Assembly: GCF_024166365.1 (NCBI RefSeq)
Contig: NC_064819.1
Span: 2,554,501-2,618,500, forward strand
Source: Elephas maximus indicus
Lineage: Eukaryota > Chordata > Mammalia > Proboscidea > Elephantidae
Direction of reading: 5' to 3'
DNA length: 64,000 nt
A program made the translations under genes and the position numbers. How positions within the stretch are numbered: the first letter of the stretch is position 1; each line of letters begins with the position of its first letter. The notes beneath the pieces are model-generated. The model made no database searches. It was not told the DNA's origin and saw nothing but the letters and a program-made list of their open reading frames with translations. Positions 10,855 through 22,603 of the stretch are shown in pieces.

Positions 10855-11525
10855 GGCTGGGTTCTCTAGAGAAGCAAAGCCAGTAAAGCATATAAAGAGA
10901 GAGAGAGAGGGAGATTTATATCAAGGAAGTAGTTCACGTGGCTGTAGGGGCTGGAACATCCCAAGTCCGTGGATCAGGACAGAGGCTTCTCCTGATTCAT
11001 GTAGCCGCAGGGGCTGGTGAGCCCAAGATCGGCAGATCAGAGAGCAGGGCTCTTGTTCAGAGGCTGTGAAGATCAACGAATCCCTAGGTCAGCAAATAAG
11101 ACTGCAAGGCCTCTCCTGACTCACATAGCTGCGGGGGCTAACGAACCCAAGATCGGCAGGGCAGAGAGCAGGGCTCTTGCTCACAGGCTGCGAAGATCAA
11201 CAAATCCCATGACTGGCAGGCAAGACTGCAGGTAAGCTGCTAGATCAAGTCCCAAAAACTGGAGGTCAGATGAACAGGAGCCAGCAGCAGGACCCAGAAT
11301 AAGCAAAAGCCCTAAAGTCTTGTAGAACAACCGCTTATATTTGGATGCAGGCCACACGCCCAAGGAAACTCCCTTTCAACTGACTGGCTACTCACAACAG
11401 ATCCCATCAGGGGGATGATCACATATCAAATCTCAACAGAGAAGTGATCATAACATTACACGACTGCCAAAACACTGAGAATCTTGGCCCAGCCAAGTGG
11501 ACACACAATTTTAAGCAACACAATT
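10855..11525 (-). mobile_element. ERV-L-type (MLT2-like) LTR with internal 124-bp duplication
   Basis: Plus-strand start 'gggttctctagagaagcaaagcc' and end 'ttggcccagccaagtggacac' are the two ends of MLT2-type LTRs read in reverse. In the middle, a 124-bp unit is repeated: 'aggcttctcctgattcatg' at 10983 pairs with 'aggcctctcctgactcaca' at 11107, and 'aagatcggcag' at 11025 pairs with 11149. Part of a third, weaker unit precedes them near 10935. Confidence 0.65.
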
Positions 11526-11870
11526 CCTACTAACCACATGTGGATATTGAGTACTTGAAATGTGACTACTGTGACCAAGAGATTAGCTTTTTTATTTATA
11601 TAATTTTAAGTAATTTAAATTTAAATAGCTAGAAGTGGATAAGGGCTACCATACTGGAAAGCCTAGGAAGTGGAGAAGACAAAGATGAGTAAGAAAATTG
11701 GTAAGTGAATGCCGAGTTGGTAAATTCTGATATTGTACTACAGCTATATAAGGTGTCACCATTGAGAGAAGCTAGTTAGAAAGTACAAAAACTTTTTGTG
11801 TATTATTTTTGTAACTTTCTGTGAGTCCTATAATGATTTAAAAATAAAGCTTTTCAAATGAACTAAAAAC
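11526..11870 (+). repeat. Probable old L1 3' end
   Basis: Text such as 'tgtaactttctgtgagtcctataatg...aaaaataaagc' resembles a decayed L1 3' terminus. The assignment is weak and no gene is seen. Confidence 0.35.
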
Positions 11871-12134
11871 CTGAAGATCAAGAATCTAAATATAAGAACT
11901 AAAACCATAAAACTCTTTGAAAGTTAGGAGCAAAACTTTAAGACCTTGCTTTTAAAAATGCATTCAAACATAGTACATCAAAAGCACAAGCAATAAAAGA
12001 CAAAATTAATTAAATGGACTTCAACAGAATTAAGAACTTTTCTGCATCAAAGGACCTTACCAAGAAAGTACAGAGACAACCTACAGAATTGGGGAAAATA
12101 TCTGGTAAACGAATATCTGATAAGAATTTAATCT

Positions 12135-13246
12135 CTACAAGGCTCATGGTGTTGCTGCAAGCACCTAAGGAAAAACGTGTATGAATATGCTTTGCAGACT
12201 ATAAAGCCCTGGACCACTGTGAGAATTAACGCAGCCCTCAGTCTTTCAAGAGTTCTTCACTTCGCACCAGAAAGAACAGATCACAAGGAGAAAACATCTG
12301 AACACAGGTTTTACTCCTTCCTCCACCCTTCCTATATTGGCTCTATTTCTCTCATCGTTGCTATCAACCAAAGTGTAATAAGATTTTCAAGCTGCACTGA
12401 CACCAGAAGTCCTAAAACAAGATCTAATTATCTCTTCTGTATAAACCCAACTGGGCTTCTTTAAAGCCAGAAAAGGATTTTACTGAGGTCATTTATGTCT
12501 AAGGAACAAAAAGCAGAGGACCTTGAAAAGTGAGCATTCCTTTAGATTCTCATTTGTGCCACACAGTGCTATACAGGAAAACGAACAGAAAAGAGCTGAA
12601 CCCTCTATCCACTGTATCCTTCACTTCTGCCACTCATTTCCTAGTGGAATTTTAAAATGGAACGTGAGAAGACTGGTAGGGCTCACTTCCAACATGCTCA
12701 TTCATTCATTCAGCAAATATTTATTGACTACCTATCAATCTCTCCTGATTTTAAGTATGGGCATTCCAGTGATAGATTTTTATTATGCTGCTTTTTAAAA
12801 ATTATCTACAGGAGCCAAGGACCTGGAACAGATTTCATTTATCATCTCATCTCATTTATATAAATATATTGTTAACCCATAAACGTGATTTGGATTCCAA
12901 CTTCCTGGACAACGGAAGGAGAAACGAGGAAAGGACAGGAGATGAGAAAGAAAGGGATAGAAGCAGAGGAGAAGGAAGGACAGAAGCAGAGAGGGTAGGA
13001 CAGAGGGAAGCAATAGGACCCTGGCAAATGAAGTATTTTTACTGCTCCACGGAGCCTGTGGGGTTGGGCACTGGTGCACACACAGGGTGCAATGATGACA
13101 GTGCACATGCACAGTGTACCTGAATGTGAGCTTACTTCCCTTCTTTGAAGAGTGTATTAGGAGACAGCTCTGCTTGGAAGGGATTCTTAAACCAAAGCTA
13201 TCAATAAATCTTGTGCTGCTTCAATAAAAAAGTTAAAAAAAAAAAA
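12135..13246 (+). pseudogene. Polyadenylated retrocopy of an unidentified transcript
   Basis: A block of about 1.1 kb, not itself a known repeat overall, interrupts L1 ORF2. It ends in tandem polyadenylation-like signals (tcaataaatc, tcaataaaaaag) and a poly(A) tail at 13233-13248. It is bounded by a perfect 13-bp target-site duplication AAGAATTTAATCT (12122-12134 and 13247-13259). These are the hallmarks of L1-mediated retrotransposition of an mRNA or lncRNA. There is no long open frame. A MIR-like piece lies near 12140-12200 and an L2-like 'attcattcattcagcaaat' near 12703, so the parent was probably a 3'UTR or non-coding transcript. I do not recognise the parent gene. Confidence 0.7.
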
Positions 13247-13410
13247 AAGAATTTAATCTTTAGAATATACAAAGAATTTATACAACTCAACATCAAACAG
13301 CAAAACAGCCCAATTAAACAATGGGCAAATGACTGACTTAGATATTTCTTCAAAGAAGATATATGAATGGCCAACAAGCACGTAAAAAAATGCTTAATGT
13401 CATCAGTCAT

Positions 13411-13583
13411 TAAAAAACCAAAAACTAAACCCATTGCCACTGAGTGGGTTCCAACAAATAGCGACACTATAGGACGGAGGAGAACTGTCCCACAGGGTTT
13501 CCAAAGGGCAGCCGGTAGGTTCAAACTGCTGACCTTTTTGGTTAGCAACAAAGCTCTCAAACATTGTGCCACCAAGGCTCCAG
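13411..13583 (-). mobile_element. AfroSINE in the L1 host
   Basis: Plus-strand tail side 'acccattgccactgagtggg' to head side 'gtgccaccaaggctcc'. It separates the L1 phrases 'catcagtcattaa' and 'aaatcaaaaccacgataag'. Confidence 0.9.
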
Positions 13584-14277
13584 TTATTAGGAAAATATAA
13601 ATCAAAACCACGATAAGATACCATTTCACACCCACCCCTCTACAGTAGTTAATAATAACATCGAATGTACAAAGTATGAATCTAGGAAAACTAGAAGTTG
13701 ACAAAAATGAAATACACCACAAAAACATTGATATCCTAGGAATTAGTGAGCTGAAATGGACTGGTATTGGTCATTCTAAATCAGATAATCATATGGTCTA
13801 CTGCACTGAGAATGGCAAATAAAAGAGGAATGGCATCACATTCATCGTCAAAAAGAATATTTCCAGATTTAATCTGAAGTAAAATGGTGTCAGTGATAGG
13901 ATAATATCCATACACCCACAAGGAAGACCAGTCAATGCGACTGTTACTCAAATTTACACACCAACCACTAATGCCAAAGATGAGGAAACTGAATATTTTT
14001 ACAAAATCATGCACTCTGAAATTGACTGAACAGGCAACCAAGATGCATTGATAATTATGGGTGACTGGAATGCAAAAGTTGGAAACAAAGAAGAAGGATT
14101 GGCAGTTAGAAAATGTGGCCTTGGTGATAGAAATGACACTGGAGATCGCAAGATACGATTTTTGCAAAACCAACAACTTCTTCATTGTAAATACTTTTCA
14201 ACAACATAAACAGTGACCATAAACACGGAGCTCACCAGATTGAATACACAGGAATTAAACTGACTACATCTGTGGAA

Positions 14278-14555
14278 GCACAACCAGAATGCTCCTTAGA
14301 AGCAAGGATGGCAAGACTGCATCTTACATACTTTGGACATGTTGTCAGGAAGGATAAATCCCTGGAGAAGGACATCATGCTTGGCAGAGTACAGGGTCAG
14401 CGAAAAAGAGGAAGACCCTCAATGAGGTGGACTGACACAGTCGCTGCAACGATTGTAAGGATGGCTCAGGACCAGGAAGTGTTTCGTTCTGTTGTGCATA
14501 GGGTCGCTGTGAGTCGGAACTGACTCAATGGCACCTAACAACAACAACAACAGCA
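14278..14555 (+). mobile_element. 5'-truncated RTE tail nested in the older RTE
   Basis: Only the last 278 bp of an RTE are present ('gcacaaccagaatgctcc' to 'ggcacctaacaacaacaac'). They are inserted in the endonuclease region of the older copy. A perfect 12-bp target-site duplication ACATCTGTGGAA (14266-14277 and 14556-14567) shows a separate, later insertion. Confidence 0.92.
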
Positions 14556-15304
14556 ACATCTGTGGAAAGAAATGACAGAAAAGCTCGATATCATCAGTCA
14601 GAACATGGCCAGGGACCAACTGCAGAAGAGACCATCAATTGCTCCTATGCAAGTTCAAGTTAAAGCTGAAGAAAATTAGAGCAACTCCAAGAAAGCCAAA
14701 ATATGACAGTGAGTATATATATATCCCATCTGAATTTAGAGACCATCTCAGGAACAGATTTGGCACAATGAACACTAATGACCAAAGACCAGACAAGCTG
14801 TGGAATGACATCAAGGATATAATACATGAAGAAAGCAAAAGGTCATTAAAAAGACAAGAAAAAAAGAAAAAGACCAAAATGGATGTTAGGAGAGACTCTG
14901 AAACTTGTTCTTGAACACAGAGTAGCTAAGACAAAAGGAAAAAATGATGAAGTAAAAGAGCTGAACAGAAGATTGCAAAGGGCAGCTTGAGAAGACAAAG
15001 TATTAAAATAACATGTGCAAAGACCTGGGGTTAGAAAATTAAAAGGGAAGGACATGCTCGGCACTTCTCAAGCTGGAAGGCCTGAAGAAAAAAATTAAAT
15101 CTCCAGTGACAATACTGAAGGATTCTACATGGAAAATATTGAACGACACAGGAAGAATCAAAAGAAGATTGAATGAACACACAGAGTCACTGTACCAAAG
15201 AGAACTGGTCGACATTCAACCATTTCAGGACGTTGCATTTGATGAAGAACCAATGATACTGAAGGAAGAATTCCAAGCTGTGCAAAGAATGTCAAGCTGC
15301 ACAG

Positions 15305-15343
15305 AAAAAAAAAAAAAAAAAATTTTTTTTTTTTTTTTTTTTT
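15305..15343. repeat. A18-T21 palindromic homopolymer pair
   Basis: An uninterrupted run of about 18 A is followed directly by about 21 T inside the RT-coding part of the RTE. The run can fold on itself into a long AT hairpin. Confidence 0.9.
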
Positions 15344-17187
15344 AAGGCACTGGCCAAAAACAAGGCTCCAGGAATTGACAGAATACCAACTGAGATATTT
15401 CAACAAATGGACGCAGCGCTGGTGATGCCTGCTCATCTATGTCAAGAAATTTGGAAGATAGCTACCTGGCCAACCTACTGCAAGAGATCCATATTGGCGC
15501 CCATTCCAAAGAAAGGTGATCCAACAGAATGCAGAAAATATCAAACGATATTATTAATATCACACAGAAGTAAAATTTTGCTGAAGATCATTCAAAAGGG
15601 GTCTCAGCAGTACATTACTAGGGAACTGCCAGAAAAGTCAAGCTGGATTCAGAAGAGGACATAGAATGAGGGATATCATTGCTGATGTCAGAAGGATGTT
15701 GGCTGAAAGCAGAGAATACCAGAAAGACGTTTACCTGTGTTCTATTGACTATGCAAAGGCATTCGACTGTGTCAATCGTAACAAATTATGGATAACATTG
15801 CCAAGAATGGGAATTCCGGAACACTTGATTGTGCTCATGCAGAACCTGTACACAGATCAAGAGGCAGTCGTTCCAACACAGCGAGGGGATACCGCGTGGT
15901 TTAAAATCAGGAACGGTGTGTTTCAGGGTTGTATCTTTTCACCATACTTATTCAATCTGTATGCTGAGCAAATAATCCAAGAAGCTGGATTGAAGAAGAA
16001 CGTAGCATCTATATGAAGAAGAGTGTAGCATGACTGGAGGAAGACTCATTAACAGCTTACGATATGCAGATGACACAACCTTGCTTGCTGAAAGTGAAGA
16101 GGAATTGAAGCACTTACAGATGAAGATCAAAGACTACAGACTTCAGTATGGATTGCACCTCAATATGGAGAAAACAAAAATCCTCACAACTGGACCAACA
16201 AGCAACATCATGATAAACGGAGAAAAGATTGAAGCTGTCAAGGACTTCATTTTACTTGGATTCACAAACAATGCCCATGGAAACAAAAGCCCAAGAAATC
16301 AAATGACGTAATGCATTGGGTAAATCTGCTGCAAAAGACCTCTTCAATGCATTAAAAAGCAAAGATGTCACTTTGAGGACTAAGGTGTGCCTGACCCAAA
16401 CCATGGTATTTTCAACTGCCTCATATGCATGCAAAAGATGGACAATGAATAAGGAAGACCGAAGAACTGATGCCTTTCAGTTATGGTGTTGGTGAAAAAT
16501 ATTGAGTATCATGGACTGCCAGGAGAATGAACAAATCTGTCAGGAAAGAAGTGCAGTCAGAATGCTCCTTAGAAGCAGGGATAAGGCTTTGTCTCACATA
16601 CACTGGTCATGTTATCAGGAGGGAGCAGTCCCTGAACAAGGACAACATACTTGGTAAAGTAGAGGGTGATGTAAAAAAGGGAAGAGCCTCAACAAGATGG
16701 CTCAACACACTGGTTGTTAGAATGGACTCGAGCATAACAACGATTCTGAGAATGACACCAGACCGGTCAGTTTGGTTCTACTGTACATGGGTTCTCTATG
16801 AGTTGGAACCAACTCAACAGCATCTAACGATAACAATGAGGATGGTTATGATCAGAAAAATGGAAAACAACAAGTGTTGGTAAAGATGCAGAGAAACTGA
16901 AACCCTCAACCAATTCTGGTGGGATTGTAAAATGGTGCATATGTTGTGGAAAACAGTTTGGTCGTTCCTCAAAAAGTTAAACACAGAATTAGCATATGAC
17001 CCAGTAATTTCACTCCTAGGTACATACCCAAAAGAATTTAAAACAGGCACACGAACAGATGCTTAACATCAGTGTTCATTCCAGCACTATTTCAAATAGT
17101 CAAAAGGTGGAATCAACCTAAATGTCCATCAACAGATGAATGGATGAACAAAATGTGGTATACACATACCGTGTCGTATGTATATAC

Positions 17188-17517
17188 CACGGTCTGCCAA
17201 AAAAAAGAGAACAAATCTGTCTTGGAAGAAGTAAAACCAGAATGTCCCTTACAAGCAAAAATGGCAAGACTACGTCTCACATACTTTGGACATGTTATCA
17301 AGAGGGATTACTCCTTGGAAAAGGACTTCGTGCTTGGTAAAGTAGAGGGTCGGCAAAAAAGAGGAGGACACGCAACAAGATGTACTGATGCAGTGGCTGC
17401 AACAATGGGCTCAAGAATAACAACAGTGAGGATGGTGCAGGATTGGGCAGTGTTTCGTTCTGTTGAACATAAGGTTGCTATGAGTCAGAACCAACTTGAC
17501 GGCACCTAACAACAACA
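17188..17517 (+). mobile_element. 5'-truncated RTE tail in L1
   Basis: 'gtctgccaaaaaaaagagaac' through 'gacggcacctaacaacaac' splits the L1 phrase 'atggtatacacat...acactggaatattattcagcc'. The open frame across it keeps the RTE C-terminal ECPLQAKMARLRLTYFGHVI. The flanks share 'cgta(t)', possibly a short target-site duplication. Confidence 0.9.
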
Positions 17518-18111
17518 CGTACACTGGAATATTATTCAGCCCTAAAGAAAAATGAAGTTCTGAGGCACACTATCATAAGCATTAACCTAGAGAATATTAT
17601 GCTAAGTGCAATAAGTCAGACTCAAAAGGACAAATACTGTATGACGCCACTTACATGAAATATCTACAACAGGCAAATGTTTGTATAGAGACAAAAGTTT
17701 TATCAGTGGTTATCAAGGGATGGGGACAAGGGGGAGTAAGCAGTTATTGCTTAAGGGGTACTGGGTTTCCGTTTGGCGAGATGAAAAACTTTTGGACATT
17801 ACACTAACTGAAAAAACCAGTCACAGAAGACCACATATTGTATGACTATATTTATATGAAAAATTCAGAATACGAAAATCTACACAAATTTATAGAAACA
17901 AAAAGCCTAGGGCTTCAGGGAGGATGGGGAAAAATGGGGGATGACTGCTAATAGATATGGGGTTTCTTTGTGGGGTAATAAAACTGTAAGCTCTATGAGT
18001 TTCCGTTTGGGGTGATGAAAGCTTTTGGAAATGGACAGTGGTGATGGTTGTACAATGTGGCAAACGTAATTAATGTCACTGAATTATACACTTAAAACTT
18101 GTTAAGACCGA

Positions 18112-18838
18112 GTTACTGGGGCTGAGAGCTGGGCACCATGGTGTCAGAGGACATCTAGGTCAATTGGCATAACACAGTTCATAAAGAAAATGTTCTACAA
18201 CTTACTTTGGTGAGTACCGTCTGGTGTCTTAAAAGCTTGCTAGCAGCCATCTAAGATACATCTATTGGTCTCATCATGTTTGGAGCAAAGGAGAATGAAG
18301 AAAACCAAAGGAACAAGGAAATAATGGAATACAACTACCACAGCCTCCACCAGCCTGAGGCCTTCTTAGAACCAAATGGTGCCCTGCTACCACCACCAAC
18401 TGCTCTGACAGATCCCAAGAGGGTCCCGGACAAAGCAGGAGAAAAATGTGGAACAAAATTCAACTTCACAAAAAAAGACCAGGCTTACTGGTCCAACAGT
18501 GGAGGAACCTTTAAGACTATGACCTCCAGGCACCCTGCTAACTCAAAACTGAAGCTGTTCCTGAAATCCACCTTTCATCCAAAGATTAATCAGGCACATG
18601 GAAGAAACAGTAACACACGAGGGACATGCCTCTTAGCTGAATCAAGTATACGAGACCAAACGGGCAACGCTCACCCAAAAGCAAAGATGAGAAGGCAGGA
18701 AGGGACAGGAAAACTGGGGGAGAGTGCTGATGCATTGTGCGGAATGCAACCAACGTCACAAAACTGTGTGTATAAATTTCCAAATGAGAAACTACTTTGC
18801 ACTATAAACTTTCACCTAACAATAAATTTTTTTTTAAA
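18112..18838 (+). mobile_element. Afrotherian L1 3'UTR fragment (5'-truncated)
   Basis: Phrases shared with other L1 3' ends in this window occur in order: 'cataacacagttcataaag', 'ttctacaacttactttggtg', 'ggtgtcttaaaagcttgc', 'gtgctgatgcattgtgcgg', 'ttcacctaacaataaat'. It is inserted in the 3'UTR of the L1 host. A 210-codon open frame starting at 18276 runs through it by chance. Confidence 0.8.
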
Positions 18839-18895
18839 AGTTGAAATGGCAAAATTTGGGGTATATTTTACAATGAGATTAAAGAAAAAACACAT

Positions 18896-19258
18896 ACAAA
18901 TAGTGTAATAATTTTAAAAATAAAAGACTGGATGAATGCATTCACAATCTACATCATTGGGGGCTGATAAAAACATATGGTACATCAATACAATGGAACA
19001 CATGTAATTGCTAAAAACAATAATGAAGTAGAACTTTGTAAACTACAGGGAAGAATACAGAAGATAACTAAGTAAGGGAAGAATGAAGAATGCATCCTAA
19101 TGGGTGGGGGTTTCTTTTGGGGATGATGAAAACATTCTAAAATTAGATTATGCTGGTGGTAGCACAATTCTGAAAACATAATAACCATTGAATTGTACAC
19201 TTCAAACAGGTGAACTTTATGGTAGGTGGATTATATCTCTATCAAGTTGTTAATAAAA
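18896..19258 (+). mobile_element. Older L1 3' end with A-tail
   Basis: 'gtacatcaatacaatggaac', 'gaattgtacacttcaaacagg', 'ggattatatctctatcaag' and a terminal A-run at 19256-19269 are typical of older L1 3'UTRs. Confidence 0.7.
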
Positions 19259-19267
19259 AAAAAAAAA

Positions 19268-20610
19268 AAGGGACTTGCAGCCAACATGGCATCATAGACA
19301 GAAGCACCACGCCATCCCTCCACGGAAAGACCCGAAAAACTAAGGAAAAGAGAGACAAACATCAGTCCTGGAACACGAAGTGTCAAATGAAGAGATAAAG
19401 AACTCAGCCAAGCACTGAATGGAATAAGAAACTGACAGAGACAGTGAGGAGAGAGACGAGCGGAGGTCCCCTATCAGCTAACACAGCACAGATTCGCCAT
19501 CGTGGACTCCTGTTGGAGACAGGCACACAGAGAGCACAGGAAAGCAGCTTCACTGAGCTCCCAGAAGCAGACAGAGCACCCAGTAAGTAATCAGCGGTAC
19601 ATGTTTCCTCACTCCCTTCTCTCCCCGCTGCTCTATCTCTGTGCTTCATGGCTGGCAGCGGTGGCTCAGCCAGTTGGGAAGTACAGCATCCGTGCCACTG
19701 GGATTCGCCCCACCCACAACAGAGATCCGCGAACAGGGAGTATGGGAAAGCAACTTCACAAAGTTCCTAGCAGGAGACAGGGCACCCAATAACCAGTGAT
19801 ATATGCTTTCCTAACGCCCACCCTTCTTCTGCCCCTCGCCTTCGGCCCCCTCTGCTTCCCACTGGCCAAAGTGTCTTGGCCCAAAACTGCTTCAGCTACT
19901 TGGATTCACCCTACCCACACTGAGTGCCATCTGTCTGTTGCTGGCGTTGCTTTTTTGCATTTCTTTTGGTTTCTTCCATGCCTCCCATCACCTCCCCCTT
20001 CTTTCTCTCTAGCACCTGGCTCCCTATACCACCTATGCTTCCTCCTGAAGGGCTGTGAAACAACGCTCGACTAGGAAACCACTCTCCCAGCCCACAACAC
20101 TACACTGGTGGGACCCCCAAGGCTTTTTTTTTTTACTTTGTTCTGTTTTGTTTTATGTTTATTTTCTTGTTCTTTTTGCAGCTTGGGAGCCCCTTCTGCA
20201 AAAAAATGAAACAGGAAACATACCTCACACCATATACAAAAACTAAGTCTAAATGGATCAAAGACCTAAATATAAAGCCAAAAACTATGAAGTTGATAGA
20301 AGAAAATATAGGATTAATGCTGGAGACCCTAAGACATGGCTTTAACAGGATACAAACCATAACCAACAACACACAAACTCCAAAAGATACGCAAGATGAC
20401 TGGGGTCTTCTAAATATTACACACTCAAGCTCATCAAACCTTCACCAAAATTGTAAAAACAGAACCTACAGACTGGTGGAAAAAAACTGCCTATTAGAAA
20501 TCAGACAAAGGTTTAATCTCTAAAACGTACAAGAAAACCCAACACCTCTGCACTGCTGGTGGAAATACAAAATGATACAACCATTGTGGAAAACGATATG
20601 GCACTTCCTT
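19268..20610 (+). mobile_element. L1 5'UTR joined directly to ORF2 C-terminal region
   Basis: Begins 'gggacttgcagccaacatgg', the counterpart of the L1 5' end at 9472 on the other strand. About 0.9 kb of 5'UTR follows. Near 20140-20205 a T-rich stretch ending 'ttctttttgcagcttggg' leads within a few dozen bases to ORF2 C-terminal text ('acaaaaactaagtctaaatgg', 'gacatggctttaacagg'). ORF1 and most of ORF2 are missing. The same element resumes after the RTE at 23834. Confidence 0.7.
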
Positions 20611-20617
20611 GTTGTTC

Positions 20618-22138
20618 TTAGGTGCTGTCGAGTCGATTTCGACTCATAGCAACCATATGTACAACAGAACGAAACACTGCCCGGTCCTGAGCCATCCTTA
20701 CAATCGTTGTAATGCTTGAGCTCATTGGTGCAGCCACTGTGTCAATCCACCTCGCTGGGGGTCTTCCTCTTTTCCGCTGACCCTGTACTCTGCCAAGCAT
20801 GATGGCCTTCTCCAGGGACTGATCCCTCCTGAAAACATGTCAAAAGTATGTAAGACGCAGTCTCGCCATCCTTGCTTCTAAGGAACATTCTGGTTGTACT
20901 TCTTCTGAGACAGATTTGTTCGTTCTTTTGGCAGTCCATGGTATATGCAATATTCTTCGCCAACACCACAATTCAAAGGCGTCAATTCTTCTTCGGTCTT
21001 CCTTATTCACTGTCCAGCTTTCACATGCATATGATGCGACTGAAAATACCATGGCTTGGGTCAGGCACACCTTCGTCTTCAGGGTGACATCTTTGCTCTT
21101 CAACACTTTAAAGAGGTCCTTTGCAGCAGATTTACCCAACGCAATACGTCTCTTGATTTCTTGACTGCTGCTTCCGTGGCTGTTGATTGTGGATCCAAGT
21201 AAAATGAAATCCTTGACAACTTCAATCTTTTCTCCGTTTATCATGATGTGGCTCATTGGTCCAGTTGTGAGGATTTTTGTTTTCTTTATGTTGAGATGCA
21301 ATCCATTCTGAAGGCTGTGGTCTTTGATCTTCATTAGTGCTTCAAGTCCTCTTCACTTTCAGCAAGGTTGTGTCATCTGCATAACGCAGGTTGTTAATGA
21401 GTCTTCCTCCAATCCTGATGCCCCATTCTTCTTTACATAGTCCAGCTTCTCGGATTATTTGTTCAGCATACAGATTGAATAGGTATGGTGAAAGAATACA
21501 ACCCTGACACACACCTTTCCTGACTTTAAACCTATCAGCATACCCTTGTTCTGTGTGAACAACTGCCTCTTGATCTATGTAAAGGTTCCTCGTGAGCACA
21601 ATTAAGTGTTCTGGAATTCCCATTCTTTGCAAATGTTATCCATAATTTGTGATGATCCACACAGTTGAATGCCTTTGCATACTCAATAAAACACAGGTAA
21701 ACATCCTTCTGGTATTCTCTGCTTTCAGCCAGGATCCATCTGACATCAGCAATGATATCCCTGGTTCCACGTCCTCTTCTGAAACCGGCCTGAATTTCTG
21801 GCAGTTCCCTGTCGATATACTGCTGCAACCAATTTTGAATGATCTTCAGCAAAGTTTTGCTTGTGTGTGATATTAATGATATTGTTCTGTAATTTGCACA
21901 TTCGATTGGATCGCCTTTCTTGGGAATAGGACAAATATGGATCTCTTACAGTCAGTTGGCCAGAAAGCTGTTTTCCATATTTCTTGGCATAGACGAGTGA
22001 GAACCTCCAGCGCTGCATCTGTTTGTTGAAACATCTCAAATGATATTCCATCAATTCCTGGAGGCTTGTTTTCACCAATGCCTTCAGAGCAGCTTGGACT
22101 TCTTCCTTCAGTACCATTGGTTTCTGATCATATGCCAC
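20618..22138 (-). pseudogene. RTE reverse transcriptase half, inverted copy
   Basis: Would encode the RT and C-terminal region of an RTE protein. Overlapping open segments read, in order, the fingers ('LKEEVQAALKAL', 22138-21746), the palm with VYLCFIEYAKAFNCV (about 21690), RKGVCQGCILSPYLFNLYAEQI (partly quoted: GVCQGCILSP) and YADDTTLL (21632-21342), then the C-terminal LTYF/RKRGRPPARWIDTV parts (21334-20618). Frameshifts separate the segments. The catalytic YADD motif is intact. It is cut off from its own endonuclease half by the inversion, so no complete protein can be made. Confidence 0.85.
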
Positions 22139-22603
22139 CTCTTGAAATGGCTGAACATTGACTAATTCTTTTTGGTATAATGACTCCGTATATTTCTTCC
22201 ATCTTATTTGATGCTTCCTGTGTCATTTAATATTTTCCCCAATTGTCTGTCAGTTTGTCATACTGTGGGGGCTCGTGTGTTGCTGTGATGCTGGAAGCTG
22301 TACCACTATACCACCGGTATTCAGACACCAGCACGGTCACCCATGGAGGACAGGTTTCAGCTGAGCTTCCAGACTAAGACAGACTAGGAAGAAGGACCTG
22401 GCAGTCTACTTCTGAAAAGTATTAGCCAGTGAAAACCTTACAAATAGCAGTGGAAAACTGTCTGATATAGTGCTGGAATATGAGCCCCCCAGGTTGGAAG
22501 ACACTCAAAAGATGACTGAGGAAGAGCTGCCTCCTCAAAGTAGAGTCGACCTTAATGATGTGGATGGAGTAAAGCTTTCAGGACCTTCATTTGCTGATGT
22601 GGC

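Larger units (their letters stand above)
13641..16842 (+). mobile_element. RTE-clade LINE, old copy (endonuclease + reverse transcriptase)
   Basis: RTE LINEs encode one protein with an N-terminal AP-type endonuclease and a reverse transcriptase. The endonuclease part is readable at 13660-14260 and 14568-15000 ('gatatcctaggaattagtgag', 'gggtgactggaatgcaaaag', encoding GDWNAKVG). The RT part starts near 15350 (KNKAPGIDRIP) and keeps VYLCSIDYAKAFDCV at about 15730 and YADDTTLLAE at about 16060, then the C-terminal 'tacactggtcatgttatcagg' and tail 'caactcaacagcatctaac'. Many stops and frameshifts are present. A younger RTE tail (14278-14555) and an A/T hairpin (15305-15343) interrupt it. The L1 host resumes on both sides. 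Confidence 0.88.
11871..18895 (+). mobile_element. L1 (ORF2 C-terminal part and 3'UTR), host of five nested insertions
   Basis: L1 sequence can be followed in five pieces that join logically: 11871-12134, 13247-13410, 13584-13640, 16843-17187 and 17518-18111, plus a last tail at about 18839-18895. Diagnostic pieces are 'ctgcatcaaaggaccttacc', 'caatgggcaaatgactga', 'accacgataagataccatttc', 'accctcaaccaattctggtgg' and 'tgtccatcaacagatgaatgg'. A retrocopy, an AfroSINE, an old RTE, an RTE tail and a second L1 tail interrupt it. ORF2 is heavily mutated. Confidence 0.8.

Noticed and set aside
12785..13123. 112-codon plus-strand frame in the retrocopy
   Set aside because: Arg/Glu-rich from a purine tract, with no domain and no homologue recognised; the retrocopy looks like 3'UTR or non-coding RNA.
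13201..13728. 175-codon minus-strand open frame
   Set aside because: It crosses a poly(A) tail, an L1, an AfroSINE and an RTE boundary, so it cannot be one gene.
15158..15436. Frames containing poly-Lys and poly-Phe
   Set aside because: Produced by the A18-T21 hairpin inside a dead RTE.
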